A stretch of DNA of 64,000 nucleotides from Beroe forskalii (Eukaryota; Ctenophora; Nuda; Beroida; Beroidae), in assembly GCA_011033025.1 (NCBI GenBank), contig WFMF01000073.1, positions 1 through 64,000 of the forward strand, written 5' to 3'. A model generated the notes under the pieces. That model made no database searches. It worked only from the letters and a program-made list of their open reading frames with translations, and was not told the origin of the DNA. Shown piece after piece: positions 51,501 to 63,410 of the stretch. The first letter of the stretch is position 1, and each line of letters starts with the position of its first letter. The position numbers and the translations under genes were made by a program.

Positions 51501-52608
51501 AAAGTGAGCTTTCAATTTTTATACAGATGAGAGAAAGAGATGTTTAAAATTTCACAATATGCCGCGTGTGCTGGCGAGCTAATGTATGTTCTTGAAGACT
51601 GTTTCGTTGTTATTTTGTTTTCCCCTTGATCGATGTTTGTATCCGTTATGTGGTTTTGTTAAACAACGTATCATGTACAAGTTAATACAGCACGTAGATT
51701 TACGAAGGCTTATCGGAAATCATGTACTTAGATTGCATTATACCGTCAATTTTATCCTGGTTTATGATTTTGTGAAATAAACCTTATATTTTGTCACAAA
51801 ATATAATCTCAATCCGATAAGCTTTTGTAAACGAGGGGTGTTTTTCTCATTAGGAAGCCCCGGTAGGCCGTACATTAATCAGTGGGGGGGGGTGTCACTG
51901 TCCCAATTGTCCCAAACTCAAGAAAAAGTGGATTAGGACTGGGACAATTGGGACAAATAAATTTATTTGGGACAAATGGGACGAACTGGGACAAAAGGGG
52001 CAGAGAAAAAGGAAAAAATCAAAAAGTAATTTGGACTGGGACAATTGGGACATTTGGGACAAATGGGACAAATGGGACAGAGAAAATGGAACAAATGGGA
52101 CTCAAAAAAGTGAATACGGACTGGGACATTTGGGACAAATGGGACAAATGGGACATTTGGGACAATTGGGACAAAAGTGACCGAGACAACTGGGGCTCAA
52201 ATGATTGTGTTTTTGAGTGGGATTGTAGTGTTTTTGTCTTACAGCTTGTTACATAGCAGCACACAACCAAAACTTGCACTTATTAGCATAGTGGTATGAT
52301 AGAAAAACATTGATCAATGTAAAAATGATAGATGACTGATTTGTCCAACTTTTTGTTTGTCCCAATTGTCCCAAATGTCCCAGTTGTCCCAATTGTCCCA
52401 AAAACCAGTCCCAAACTCAAAAAAAAGTAAATTGGGACAGGGACAATTGGGACAATTGGGACAGTGAAACTCCCCCCATCAGTGCCACTTAAGTACTTTA
52501 GTTGCTGTTGTTTAAATCAACAATTTCAGATCTCACTGGTTGCTCTGAAAGCTATCAGTATGATAGCTACACGCTTAGGAGAGGATTTAGCCCCTTCGCT
52601 TAGTAATC
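45561..52608 (+). CDS. TOG-domain (HEAT-like) protein, first two exons
   Basis: Exon 45561-45752 starts at an ATG and encodes 64 residues. The donor GTGAAT follows an in-phase AAA codon. The acceptor TTTCAG at 52524-52529 opens exon 52530-52608, encoding ISLVALKAISMIATRLGEDL and then APSLSN, with donor GTACGT. Joined in phase, the sequence reads as the paired helices of a TOG repeat: LEKQVWSSDLYVRQEASSEL, then IKWISGTNFK, then the second exon. TOG domains bind tubulin in CLASP, XMAP215 and TOGARAM/crescerin proteins; which subfamily this belongs to cannot be settled from one partial domain. Later exons were not found. They may be hidden in the poor-quality stretch after 52830 or be the exons at 58.9-63.4 kb. 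The 6.8 kb intron holds a nested transposon pair and a third element. Confidence 0.6.
48264..51019. mobile_element. G-tipped hAT-like element with TTTGGCAAAC decamers and an internal 21-bp array
   Basis: Inserted in copy 2 of the CCCGGTTGG element with an exact 8-bp duplication TGATACAG (48256-48263 and 51020-51027); the empty site TGATACAG occurs once at 40857-40864 in copy 1. The tips are G-run plus TAAGGCAAACTTTGGC on the left and its complement with a C run on the right. Subterminal tandem decamers of TTTGGCAAAC occur on both sides around a TTCCACTTTTTTTG segment. The interior is a 21-bp array in both orientations. No transposase is visible, so mobility must come from another element. The 2.76 kb size is mostly array. 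Confidence 0.9.
49143..50515. repeat. 21-bp minisatellite (CCACTAGGCTCCACTCAGCCT) with inverted segments
   Basis: About 30 units run in one direction to 49725. Inverted runs follow near 49733-49843, 50086-50140 and 50245-50300, separated by forward units, so the array can pair with itself. Because 21 is a multiple of three, both strands stay open for 95-147 codons as heptads: STRLHSA on the plus strand and VEAEWSL on the minus. A decayed fringe of the same words starts near 48790. Confidence 0.9.
51885..52477. mobile_element. G-tipped element with GGGACAATT decamer repeats, copy 2 (complete)
   Basis: Flanked by ATCAGTG at 51878-51884 and 52478-52484, a 7-bp match. Tips: a G run then TGTCACTGTCCCAATTGTCC on the left; on the right the complement of GGGGGGAGTTTCACTGTCCC. 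The interior is two decamer blocks (GGGACAATTG and GGGACAAATG) around a unique centre shared with copy 1. No coding capacity. It lies 45 bases before the second TOG exon. Confidence 0.85.
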
Positions 52609-52829
52609 GTACGTTGAAATTATAATACTTCTGTTTGATAACTATGCTGTGCATGAATAAAAATCATGATAATTTGCCGAACGTTGTATGCTAGACTTTT
52701 TCGATTTTTTCCGAGTTGAAGCATTTTGGCTATTTACATGAACTTTTAATCTTTTAATTTGATGACGATTGGTACTCCTCTATTTCTATTCTAAATTAAG
52801 AGTGTAAGATTTTGAAATCGCATGATTGA

Positions 52830-54880
52830 TACAACATTTACCGGGATTCCCAAAAACCCCAAAACCATTCTGATAGAATCCCAAAAAGGGATGAAACCTA
52901 TTAAAATAAACAATGAAAAAAAACTTTCAATAGAAAAAAAAGGAAAAAGGGCTTTTTGTGGATACCCCAAACCCTGCAGTATAAACCCTGGTAAAGCAAA
53001 AATTCGAATCTAATGCACCCAACCACCCCAGTCAAGGTTTTGGGGAAATGACAAATCATATAAAAAGAAAAGCAAAGGGAATCTTTAAGAAAACAAAAAA
53101 TCCTATAAAATTGGTCGACAGAAAATCCCCTCTAGGAAACAAGGGAAAAAAAAAATGAAACAAGAAAAACTAAATTGTTAAACCATCAAAATTATTAAAA
53201 GTAGGCAAAAGTCTAAGCAAATTAATCGGGAACACCAAAACCCCCGGAATTTTGAAAAAAAGTAAAGCCCTTTTGAGCCAAAAACACTTTTGTTTCAAAA
53301 AACCTTTAAAGGGCAGGGTTTCCCGCAGAATTCAAAAACATATCGAAACAGAAACAAACCAAAAGGGGTTTCCTGTTCTTTGGAAATAAACAACTTTTTT
53401 TCCCAATTGCCTGAAATAAAAAAGAATGGAGGAGAAATTTGTTTTTTTAAAAAAAAAGCAAACTGTATTTTCCGTGAACGAAAAATAACTTTTTGAGCTA
53501 AAATTTGGGGCTATTACCCCTTGAGAAAAAAGGGAACAATACCTTTTTGAAATTTTCTCTAATATTATTATTTGCCATATTATCAAAAACCACCGTTTCC
53601 TCTGCTTGAGGGGATATAACCTTGAAAGGGTTTTTAACCTACCCCCCCATTGGGCTTTCCTAAAATTTTCCCAAAACAGCACAACTAAGATGTTTTTGTT
53701 TAACTTCCCTCTGGAAAAAGGGGAAGTAAGAAAGGAAAACTTAAAAAAGTGGGGGGAAATTTTTAAAATTGTTGTAAAATTTGGGAACAAAACCCTTGCT
53801 AATGACGGGGTTGAAATTCCCGGGGCCTCATAAAACCGGGGAACTCTAATTTACGGGTCTGTGTAACATTCAATTGTACTTTTTTTTCAATTGGGGATTA
53901 AACCAGATGGCTTTAAATAAAAAAGAGATTTTTTGTTAAATTTTCTGGGAAAAAACAAATTTTTTTTCGGGAAAAGGGGAAAAAGGGGGACAAGTTTTTG
54001 GGTTTCCTCCATGGTTAAAATTCAAGATTTTTAAATTCTGGGGCTGTTTTTTAAAAAGCTTTTGTTTTATCCCCCCCAAGGTAAAGAAGGGAAAATTAAA
54101 CCCAAAACCTGAACTTACCCTTAATTTAGTTTTAAATTTTTTTTTGTTTCCCCCAAAACCCAGATTGGAAAATTTTTTTCGGAATTTTTTGGAAAAAAGG
54201 GGTCCTTTTTAAAACAGATGAAACTTTGGTAGCTCCTTTTTTCCCTTTAAAGTATTTAAGTTTAAATAAGATTTTGATTTCAGTGAAAAATTCTTTTTTT
54301 AAAATATTTTTTAAATTAGCCCTATTTTTGTAAAATTTTTTTCCATTTTTTTTCCTTTTTTAAAAGTCGAAAATTTTTTGCTTTTTTCTTTTTAAAGAAT
54401 TATAATTTTTTATTTTACCCCGAACAAAAATTTTAAATTAAATTTCTTTTTTTGAAAGGGAAAAATTTTTTTGGAAAAACAGGGGAAATTTTTTTTTGGT
54501 GGGAGGTATTTTGCCCCCTTCCCCCAATTCATTAAAACTTTTTGGTTTCCTGGTAAAAGAAAGAAAGTCAGTTTTCCCGAAAACAAAAAATTTTTTGGTT
54601 TTTTCAAAAGGAATGTAACGGTGTTTCAAAAAAGTGATCAGTACGGAAAAAGTTATGTCAAAAAAGAAAAACGAAACGGGGTTCAAAAAACCAGTTTCAA
54701 ATCCTTTCCTGATCAAAGAATTCTCAAAATCAAATTAAATTCTATAGGGCTAGGGGTTTGGGTTTCTTTCCGAAAAAAATCTGTGCTGATTTTTAAAAAT
54801 TCATGTACTTTTTTTGAGTTTTCAAAACCTTGGAAAAGCAATTTTGGTGGAATAGTAGGTAACAGAAATTCATTCGCAAA
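52830..54880. other. homopolymer-expanded, probably low-quality sequence
   Basis: For about 2 kb almost every base occurs in runs of 3-8, with runs such as TTTTTTTTGGTGGGAGG near 54490. Sequence on both sides is normal. Open frames inside are translations of these runs and have no family signature. The pattern fits uncorrected basecalls bridging a gap. Missing TOG exons could be masked here. Confidence 0.7.
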
Positions 54881-55127
54881 ACTGAGAGTTTGCATATAAT
54901 ATAGATGGATGTACACATGATCAGTGATTTTATTTTTAATGCAAAACAATTCCTTGTTTCATTTAAGGTTATTGATTACAAATTTATGTAATTAACTGCT
55001 TCATTAAATTCAACAATATAAAACTCTAAAAAATCTTAATCCAAGTTTCTTCATATTTGATCGTAACCTAATTCCGATACATATTTTTAACCAAATCTTC
55101 CACTTCCAGCAATAATACCTAGTCCTA

Positions 55128-55457
55128 CTACTGACTATGTTTGTTCAGAGCAGCAGTAATCTTGCCCGTATTCCCCTCCGTTATCGTTTCCACACACTTC
55201 CCATACCGGTAGAACTTAATCAGCGGCAACTTCTTGACTTTCTCCCAATTCTTGATTGTCGGACAATCGTCTATGTCAACTTCGTAGAAGAGCACGTTAG
55301 GGAATTTCCTGACTTGCTGCACGAAGAAGGGAGTTAGGGCGATGCAGTCACCACAGGAAATGCTAACGTAGTCCACTACCACCAGTTTTCCACCTGTGTA
55401 GTAGAGAACGTTCTTCTCGAATTCTTCCCACGTTTCTATGGCAATAGCTTCAGCCAT
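55128..55457 (-). CDS. divergent thioredoxin, 109 residues, intronless
   Basis: A complete single-domain thioredoxin fold protein. The active site is SCGDC: Cys35 and Cys38 are kept, but the usual Trp before the first Cys is Ser and the central Gly-Pro is Gly-Asp. The buried Asp29 (VVDY), the strand FYEVDIDD and the cis-proline at Pro78 (KLPLIKFY) are all in place, followed by the C-terminal helix ending ALNKH. It should retain disulphide redox chemistry, with an altered potential because the residues between the cysteines set it. Met at 55457 gives the standard thioredoxin length and is preferred. The frame stays open upstream to a Met at 55631 and would add a hydrophobic stretch (FFHFLSYLCFAALALLIF). 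That could be a membrane anchor or simply T-rich leader sequence. It is transcribed opposite to the genes on either side. Confidence 0.85.
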   Translation of the reverse strand: MAEAIAIETWEEFEKNVLYYTGGKLVVVDYVSISCGDCIALTPFFVQQVRKFPNVLFYEVDIDDCPTIKNWEKVKKLPLIKFYRYGKCVETITEGNTGKITAALNKHSQ

Positions 55458-56300
55458 TGTGTGCTGGGTTATGAGATGATTCAGTAAAAAAATTCGTATG
55501 AATGTCAAAAATATCAGCAAGGCGAGAGCTGCAAAGCACAAATACGACAGAAAATGAAAAAATGGAACGAAAACACGAAATATGTCAGCACTTATCATCT
55601 TCAAATACAAGATACAAACCCAAATAGGCACTTCTGAAATATTAGAATATTGTACTGCTACAGTGGTACGCTAGTAACATGAGTCTAAGAAAGCAAAAAT
55701 ATTTCAAGAATACAACGAATACGTAGAACAGGATGCAAAAAGCTCTTGAATGACAGGAATGTTTAGTAGAGTAGTAGATAGGTAATGTATGTGCAATTAA
55801 AGGTTTCACCGAGTGTAAATCGTAAATGAAGCCATACATTCCACTACTAAGCGTTACATACAGTGAACACATTGTATGATCTACCGATGCAATAATATCC
55901 CAAGACAGCGCTACAAATTCCTCATCATGTGTACAGAATGAAAATTAAAATGAAATTTTGTAGGCTCAGGTAGGCCGTAGGGTACGGTTTCTAAGTTTAG
56001 AAGTTTCTACTGATGTCACCCATTACCTACTCCATACGTCCATAATAATAAAGTACATACTCTTGCAACATCCACAAAAACATCACAATTCTCGAAAATT
56101 GAACTTGTTGAAAGGCGAAAGCTTGGAGGGGTTACATTTTACAATTCTATATTTTCGTATATTTCTAGGCTGTCTGAATATAGAGATTCCTACTAAGCTG
56201 CTTTTTTCTTCTGTTTTCAACAAATGCAATTTTAAAGTAAAACTTCAGTAATAACTCACATAAATATACATATACCCGCAGCCTCTAGGGCTGAATTTCA

Positions 56301-56326
56301 TATCGCACGCGCATGCGCGTGCGATA
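56301..56326. repeat. 26-bp perfect palindrome, GC-rich
   Basis: TATCGCACGCGCA followed directly by its complement. It sits in a small GC-rich patch (about 56276-56400) that also contains GCTAGCCCGGTGGGATATA. Confidence 0.9.
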
Positions 56327-56429
56327 AAAAATATCCTCGAGGGCGCTAGCCCGGTGGGATATATATCGCACGCAGGGCTCGAAGACAGTGCTATACGAAA
56401 TGTCAACCCATGAGGCGAGGGTATATGGT

Positions 56430-57912
56430 ATATCACTCGCGTGAGCTTTTGGAGAATGGCATATCTAAGATGAAAAAAGTTGAATGTTCAAGTAAATCCT
56501 CGAAGATTTGAACACACAGGAAGGTTTTGCAACAATAATATTGAGTTTTTTCTCTAATTAACAAAAATTTAATTTTTCACAAATGCAATACAAACACGAT
56601 TAAGCACCGTAAGTTTATTTGATCGAAGGGGTTGGTAAAGCATATCTAATAGATGTGAGCCCGAGGCCCGGGGCCCGAGGGCGAAAATTTTAAAGGCGAA
56701 TCGAATCAAAGCATATTGGATCAATCTCAAAGGTCTTGCAATCGAAGGATCATTGGCTAAAAATGTGGTTAGATGCTGTTAATTAAACTTAAAACACTAG
56801 CAATCTTGGAAAAACAAACAATAATTGGAAAAACAAACAAAGGGGAAAATGGTAGCATGTCACTTTGTGAAACGCATCAGTTACAGCAGAACTTGAAAAG
56901 AGATACAAAACGATGAAAGAAAATGGGTTAAAATGAGCGTATTTACATTTGGTGAAACTCTGCAGCACTGTTTATAATAGACAAATGAGAATGACGTAAT
57001 TACCATGGTTGAATATGGTAAGTCAAAAGAATAAAGTGTCCCTCAAAATTTTTCTCATGAGAAGTTGCACAATGTATCAGAGTGTCGCGGTAATTAGGCG
57101 GCATTTATTTTACATCATCCGCTGTGTGAGAAAAAACAATGCACCATTGTTACTAATGATGATGACGTATTGCTCTCACTCACCTCTTGCTATTTCCGAA
57201 GAATGTGTAACCATGACAACATGGCGATGCAATTAATGATCAACACAAATGCAAATTCCTTACTTTATTTCATGATATTGTATTTCATTCTCTCGTTTTT
57301 GATTTTGTACCTATCTTTTTACTTCTCTTTCTCGGAATGATTGCTTTTACAGAATTTTACAGAATTGCTGCTATCACTGCTATCACTGCAGTTCACTGTT
57401 TTCTCTGCTATTTGACTCGACTTTTGTCTACTGTTGGCCACATATTTTGCTGAATATTTTTTATTATCGTTACCTATGTTGTTTTGCTGTCAATTTTATC
57501 CAATTCTATTTCGAAGTTGAACTACTTCTCATAATTTCATGATTCAGTAAGCTGCTGAACAATGATGAGTATCAGTTTCAGTGTTTTGACTCTTAACTTT
57601 CCATCGCCTCTATGTTTTTTGTCGATAATCAACTCCACAAAAATCCTTCTATTTGCCAGTTTTTGCCTCATGATTGATATTTTGCTGCTAAAATTGTTGT
57701 TGTGGACACTTTCAATGATCTCAGCCAGTTTAGCACCAAAAATATTTTCTTCCAAGGGGCGGGCTATATTGCAACCGAACTGCTCTCGCAGAACTGCTCG
57801 CGGGCCGGGCTATATCCGGTGGGTATATCAAATTTAGCGTGCAGATATTTTACCGGGCCGCGCGCGCCCGCTACCTAAAATGTCTTCAAAAAGCGCACGC
57901 GAGTGGATATAA
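56430..57912. mobile_element. possible DNA element bounded by TATCACTCGCGTGAGC-type inverted ends
   Basis: ATATCACTCGCGTGAGCTTT near 56430 and the complement of ATATCCACTCGCGTGCGCTT ending near 57912 form an imperfect inverted pair about 1.48 kb apart. The right end carries GCCGGGCTATATCCGGTGGG, echoing the patch left of 56430. No transposase recognised and no clear target duplication, so this is tentative. Confidence 0.35.
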
Positions 57913-57914
57913 TA

Positions 57915-58944
57915 TCAATCCATTTACCCGATTATTTGACAAGTACATGATAATTCACTCACAATTCCACTCCCTTAGGAATTAGGATGTCTAGGAAACA
58001 GTCAAGAGGCGAATATGTTTTACTCCTGCTGTACCCCAAAAGCAAAATTCCTGATCTGATAAGTCAGAAGTGAATTCAGCAACCCTGGAAGATGGTCTTT
58101 TCTCAATCTCAGGTTTTTCAATCCCATCTTGACCAACGTGACTGTTGTCATGTCAGCTTCCATATCAAAAACTCTTACCTGTTTGTTCTAAAATCTAACC
58201 TAATCTTCTGCAGTTGCCATGTTCTCAACATTGTTCGTCAATGATGAATCATCATGGCAACCTGCTCTGAATTTGATAATTTGATACACATTTTAAATAC
58301 AAACAATCGGTCACTGCCTTCCCAGGTCTCTCGAGTACCGTGCAAATTAACTAATTAGTTAATAACATGCAGCAACGTTCAAATGCTCAATCCAATAAAC
58401 TGCGCTCAGACATCATATGTCAGTGATGTCATGATCACGTTTTAAATGGCCCTCTTGATGGCGTCAAATCTCCTACTTTCGCGTCCGACCTGTGACATAT
58501 CAAATTCAGGGCGACCTGCCACAAGTCACACGGAATGATAACATTGGAACATGACATGAGCCATGAAATAGGACTTAATGCTGTCAGAGGAGATTCAGTA
58601 CATTCTGTGGAGCTCAATTCCTGAGGGGATTATTCGTGATTTGCTGTGCAGCTAGAGTGAGAGGTACTTATTACATTTGATATTCGTTACTATAATAGTT
58701 CCACAATTCATATTTTCACGATTTTAATATTCGCGATTTGTCGATTTGCTGTCGCCCGAGAGATTATGAGACAACATTTTGATTAAATTCTACAAGTATA
58801 TTAAAGTACTTATAAATCTGACATCATACTTTCATAATCATTCTGACATGAAATGGTCAATATTGCGTCTCGCGACTCTTTCATTTCCGATATGAGAAGT
58901 TACTCCTGTATGTTTATATCAACATACCTCCCCCGCCACTCCAG
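57915..58944. other. non-coding stretch
   Basis: No exon or RNA gene recognised. Confidence 0.4.
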
Positions 58945-61900
58945 GACAGCGTATGTAATCAGTGGAGTATCTCTGAGTGTGTGTATTCATCACGAATATA
59001 TGATGCTTCATCATGAACAGGAGGATCATCATACCTTGAAGCAGGATACTTCTCACGAAGATGATCTTACTACTCCTCGACACAGTGGTAAGTGTTGTGT
59101 GCGAGAGGAGAGGTGGGATTGTTTATTATCATGATCGCGATGTTTTTTGTTTATTTGTTTCAAAAAGTTGCAAGAAAATCAACTATTTATATTTTGTGCA
59201 TTTTCTATCTTCTTTAAGTGATTAGTGACGAAAAATAGGCGGTTCAACAAAATAAATTCTCCATTTTCAACCATGATAATGAGATCATTTTCAACTGCCT
59301 AGCTGTTTCGTGCGCAGCCTCAGTAGCTTTTATTCATTTAGCTGTCATGGAGCCACGAATGGGATATTGCAGCATGTGCACTTGCAGTTGCTATTTGTTT
59401 TCTGTCCTAGGCTGCGTATACATAGGCTGTTGAAGTCACCATCTAAAATGAGAGATGTTGTCAATCAAAATAGTCGTGACTTTTCAACTTTCTTGTAAAT
59501 TGCATGTCGTTTTTTCACAAAATTAATATTGTTCAATTTATTGCTTGTTCATTAAATTATATCAAAAATACGAAGAAAAACACTAATTATAATTGCGTGG
59601 ATAAAGACAATTTATACAGATGTTTAAACATTTTATTTCTCTTTCAAGTTTAAAACCAGGGTTTGTACTATCACAAGCAAGCGCATTGCAATGCTTGATG
59701 CACACATCTGAGACACAGCACACTTACACTTGCTCCACTGTTGAATTTATGTGTATTTTGTTAATTTCTGTGAAATAGACTGGAAGTGTGCCATAAATTG
59801 TCTGGATTCATGTGTCTCTGGACTAATGAACCTATTCCTCGATCTCAAATTTAATAATTATTTTCATTTTCATTTTTTATGCGACCTATGTGACATTTAA
59901 TCTTTCAATGCTTTGTATTATTGTATGACCCGTTGAGTCTACTACTTAGATTTGGTACGATTTTTCGGTTGGGGACTGAAGCTGAGTGAACTAGATATTT
60001 CATTACAGGTAATACGTTAAATATCCAAATATTCAGTAGATTTTGACTTCTAATCTCATAAATTACTGCATCCCGAGAGTCATCTTTCATTTAAATTGTT
60101 GACCCTCACGGCCCTCTTATTTGTTTTGTTTTCTTCTTTGCTATTGCGACGTATGTGATTATACAGATAAGATTTAGATTGCTAAATCATTAATTGCCAT
60201 GACTTTACATATTTATGTTGCCATAGGACCTGCAAGACAATTTAGAGGCAAGAACCCAATACCTATTATCATAATTTGCACGCGGTATTCAATTTTAGGG
60301 AACCGTGCTACTGCTTAATTTATCATAAGAATAAATTAAAATAACTTCTGCCAACGAAAGCTCAGCCACAGGCCCTTCTGATTAAATAACCTGCCATTAT
60401 ATAGTACTATGTACATCATTTAAAACACCTGCAACTAGAAAATGGAATCTCCCTTTCATCCACGTCCACCCATCTCATTTCATAGCACAAGTCATGGGTT
60501 GCTAAGTGCATTGTTATTTCCAAACACTCCTGGGTTGAAGAAAATCTGAACTCTGATTCGTTGCCCTGGCAACCCTCTCAGTAACTCGAGAATACATTGC
60601 AATGTAACTTTATATTCATAACTTGAACCCAAACTTCGTGAAATCTTACTAATATTTTCTCCGTTTTCGTACGTAGTAAATCATAATTGTAAATCAGTAA
60701 AATTGCTGTTTAAACCTTCTTTTTCTTGGCCAAAATACTGATAAGAGTTTTGGACGTAGTTTAGCTGTCATGGACGATGGTATGTAAATTTTCATAACTA
60801 TAAACTCGAATACCATAACCAATAACCTTTGTCCAATGTCCCGTCCCTCCCATTCTACTATTTTATACTTTTCAAAGGTAGAGTCATGACTTCACCTATC
60901 ACTTCCATTCGAGAAACCTCAGCTATCTTATACATATCATTGAATCTGATCACATGATAAATTTGTATCTTCTCACTTTGAGATTTATCCTGAAAGTCGC
61001 CGTAAAGACGGTTTACAATTTTAGATAATTGCATAACAATCAAAGTTGTCGACGATAATCCCATGATTTTCTAACGAATCATTCAACGTTTTCAACCTTC
61101 CTACTACCTTAAAAAAAACATCACCCACTGACATTGACACGCCCCATTTACAGACAGATCAGAAATGAGATCTAACCTGGGAAGTCGGCCCCTACCGCAG
61201 CTACCGGATTCTCGGACAGTCCGTACCACTCCTCCTCTGACCGGAGCTTCGCCTACAGTGTCATCAGCAGCAAGTTCCAGTCAACCGGAGAGGTAGGGGG
61301 GTCTGGGGGTTTTTCGGGAATATTCGGGTTCGAATTTTCCGAAGACGGATCCCCTGGAATTTGTACAATCCGAGATTTAGTTCGATGAATTTCTAATGCT
61401 TATTTGTGACAGTTACCCTGTTTCGAAAGAGATGTATCTTGTTCCCCTTCACACCATATAGACGAAGAAGCTAAACTCTAACTACTTAGACCCAGGTGCT
61501 GCTCCTCCCTAAAGTTAACGCCAGACGGTCCATCAAGTTTGACAAAGACATGACCGGTCCCAAGATAATGGCTGTCAGGGAAACTGCTCAATGGCTTATC
61601 AGGTACATAGTTTTAATTCAATTATATGTTCAAGTTTTTTGGCTTATAGTAAAACTGCAGTTTTTTACGCTTAAATCGTCATACAGGTCTCACTTATGGT
61701 CACACGCAGGACTATTTGCCCCATTGCTGCCTTGAAAGCTGTCGGTTTTCAATGTTGTCCTATCTTAGTCGAAGTATACCCTAAAACCGCCATTACATAC
61801 AGGTTTTAGACAGTTCTGCAAGTCATTGATTTGGGATAAGAATGCATTCATCCATGATCCAACCCATAAGTAAATTTACACGCCCAATTATATCCCCAGC

Positions 61901-63410
61901 AATAACAACCGGATGACAGACGACCTATCCAAGGAATGCAGAAGACTGGACGATTCTTATCTGAAGTGGTACAGGAAACACTTCAACGATGTACGTTAAT
62001 TTATGGTCATGCTCTTCTACTCTTCTGTTACCTACATTGAATTTTGGGCAATTGCAATAGTTCAATTTCATTTCCTCATTTTTTTATTCCAAAAGATGAT
62101 ATTTATTATTATAACTTTTGATGCACTATGCAGTGTTTGATTGGCGTTTTCTTTCAGAAAAAAGACGTACTGGAGAGGGTCAGCAACCTCCTTAATCTCG
62201 CCAAGCAAGAATCTAGTGAACGGTGAGTTTACATTCTGCTGGTCTCTCTGTTTCGTCCTCTTGAACAGGGTTTAACTTGTCTTCCGGCTACTTGCTGCTG
62301 ATCTAAATCATATTTGGGCCATATCCGAATGCTCTGCTCACTTTCAAGGCTATCAGCTCAAGATACCCTTTTCAGAGCTTTACACAGGACTTCTCGGATA
62401 AAATCGTGCGCGTATTTTTGAACTTTTGAACAGGAACATCGAAAAGCTTTTCCGTGCACGTTTTCTTCCGCGTTTTTGTCCGAGAAAACGGGGTACAGGA
62501 ACATCGCTGTTATGTTATCAGGCTTTCTGTAAACCCTTTCTTCTCCCGCAGAGCAATATCGAAGTCCCCTGAGCGATCCCGGACGGGCAAGTCTACCCGA
62601 ACGAGCACACGTCACCAGATGTACAACAGGGACCGGAGGGCGGGGTTCTTCTCTACTGAGCTGCCTGATGTGGAGAACGTCAACCTTTACAGGGTAATTA
62701 GAACAGCTAGGGTAACTGTTGGGGAGTGAAGACCAAAAATATGCCCTAACCAACTTTTCCGATTCTTGGGCTAGGTTTTTTGGGTTTCATCCCCCCACTG
62801 TGGGTAGGAGTGAGGAAAAGATTAATGATTTACATCGGTTTTGCTTTTAAATGTTCTAGTTTTATGATCGCTAAATTATATAATTGACATTAACGTTTAA
62901 TGAACATTTAATGAACAAAAGGGTTCAATACAGATAATATTAAATATGCATGATGCTAAAAAAGCACATCTAGAAATCCATTCTTACTTTTACCTTTAGC
63001 TCCAGGTGACTTAAGCAACCTGAAAACAGGTATGTTGGACACAGAAAGTACCTAATATTTGTGTTCAAACTTCAATCCAATTCCATTTTATGACATAATG
63101 AGCTCACTGTTTGTAGTCACTAGTCAGGCCATTTCAATTATATTTACAATTTGTACTGAATTCCGTCATGTTTATGCTCAACATAAAGCTTTAGGATACT
63201 ACAGTAGACGAAGTAAAGCCGGTGGAGCCAGCGGACGAGAAAGTCGAAGAAGCTGAGCCTGAAACAGCGGAAACAAAGGAAGCTGCTGCTGCAGGAGAAC
63301 TGACTGGGATCCTAGGAAAGTCGTCAAACGCCGTTACGAGTAGCTCCAAAAAGGATGAAAATAATGTTAGCAAAGCTCAGAAAGAAGTTAGAATCGTGTC
63401 GCCACTCTAA
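58945..63410 (+). CDS. unidentified multi-exon gene, 3' end complete
   Basis: Exons: 61201-61292, 61496-61602, 61900-61990, 62158-62222, 62552-62693 and 63195-63410 (stop). All have GT-AG borders and agree in phase, for about 236 residues. Two candidate 5' exons end in the right phase: 58945-59087 (strong donor GTAAGTG) and a tiny one, 60770-60779, reading ATG GAC GAT G. Segments include SFAYSVISSKFQSTGEV, FDKDMTGPKIMAVRETAQWL, DSYLKWYRKHFND and KKDVLERVSNLLNLAKQ, then a basic Ser/Arg/Thr part (SPERSRTGKSTRTSTRHQ) and an acidic Glu/Ala tail (EVKPVEPADEKVEEAEPE). I do not recognise the family. The charged helical character suggests a structural or scaffold protein. It lies downstream of, and on the same strand as, the TOG exons, so it could be the 3' part of that gene with the thioredoxin nested in an intron. 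Exon calls are firmer than the gene assignment. Confidence 0.7.

Noticed and set aside
52822-54899. Several 60-150 residue frames rich in Lys, Phe and Asn
   Set aside because: They lie in homopolymer-expanded sequence with no family signature. The frames reflect base runs.
61165-61292. ATG at 61165 as the start of the unidentified gene (Pro-rich frame)
   Set aside because: That frame leaves the exon in a phase that gives a stop in the next exon. The alternative frame from 61201 joins all later exons cleanly.
61325-61340. GGGTTCGAAT resembling a tRNA T-loop
   Set aside because: No matching acceptor or anticodon stems were found around it.
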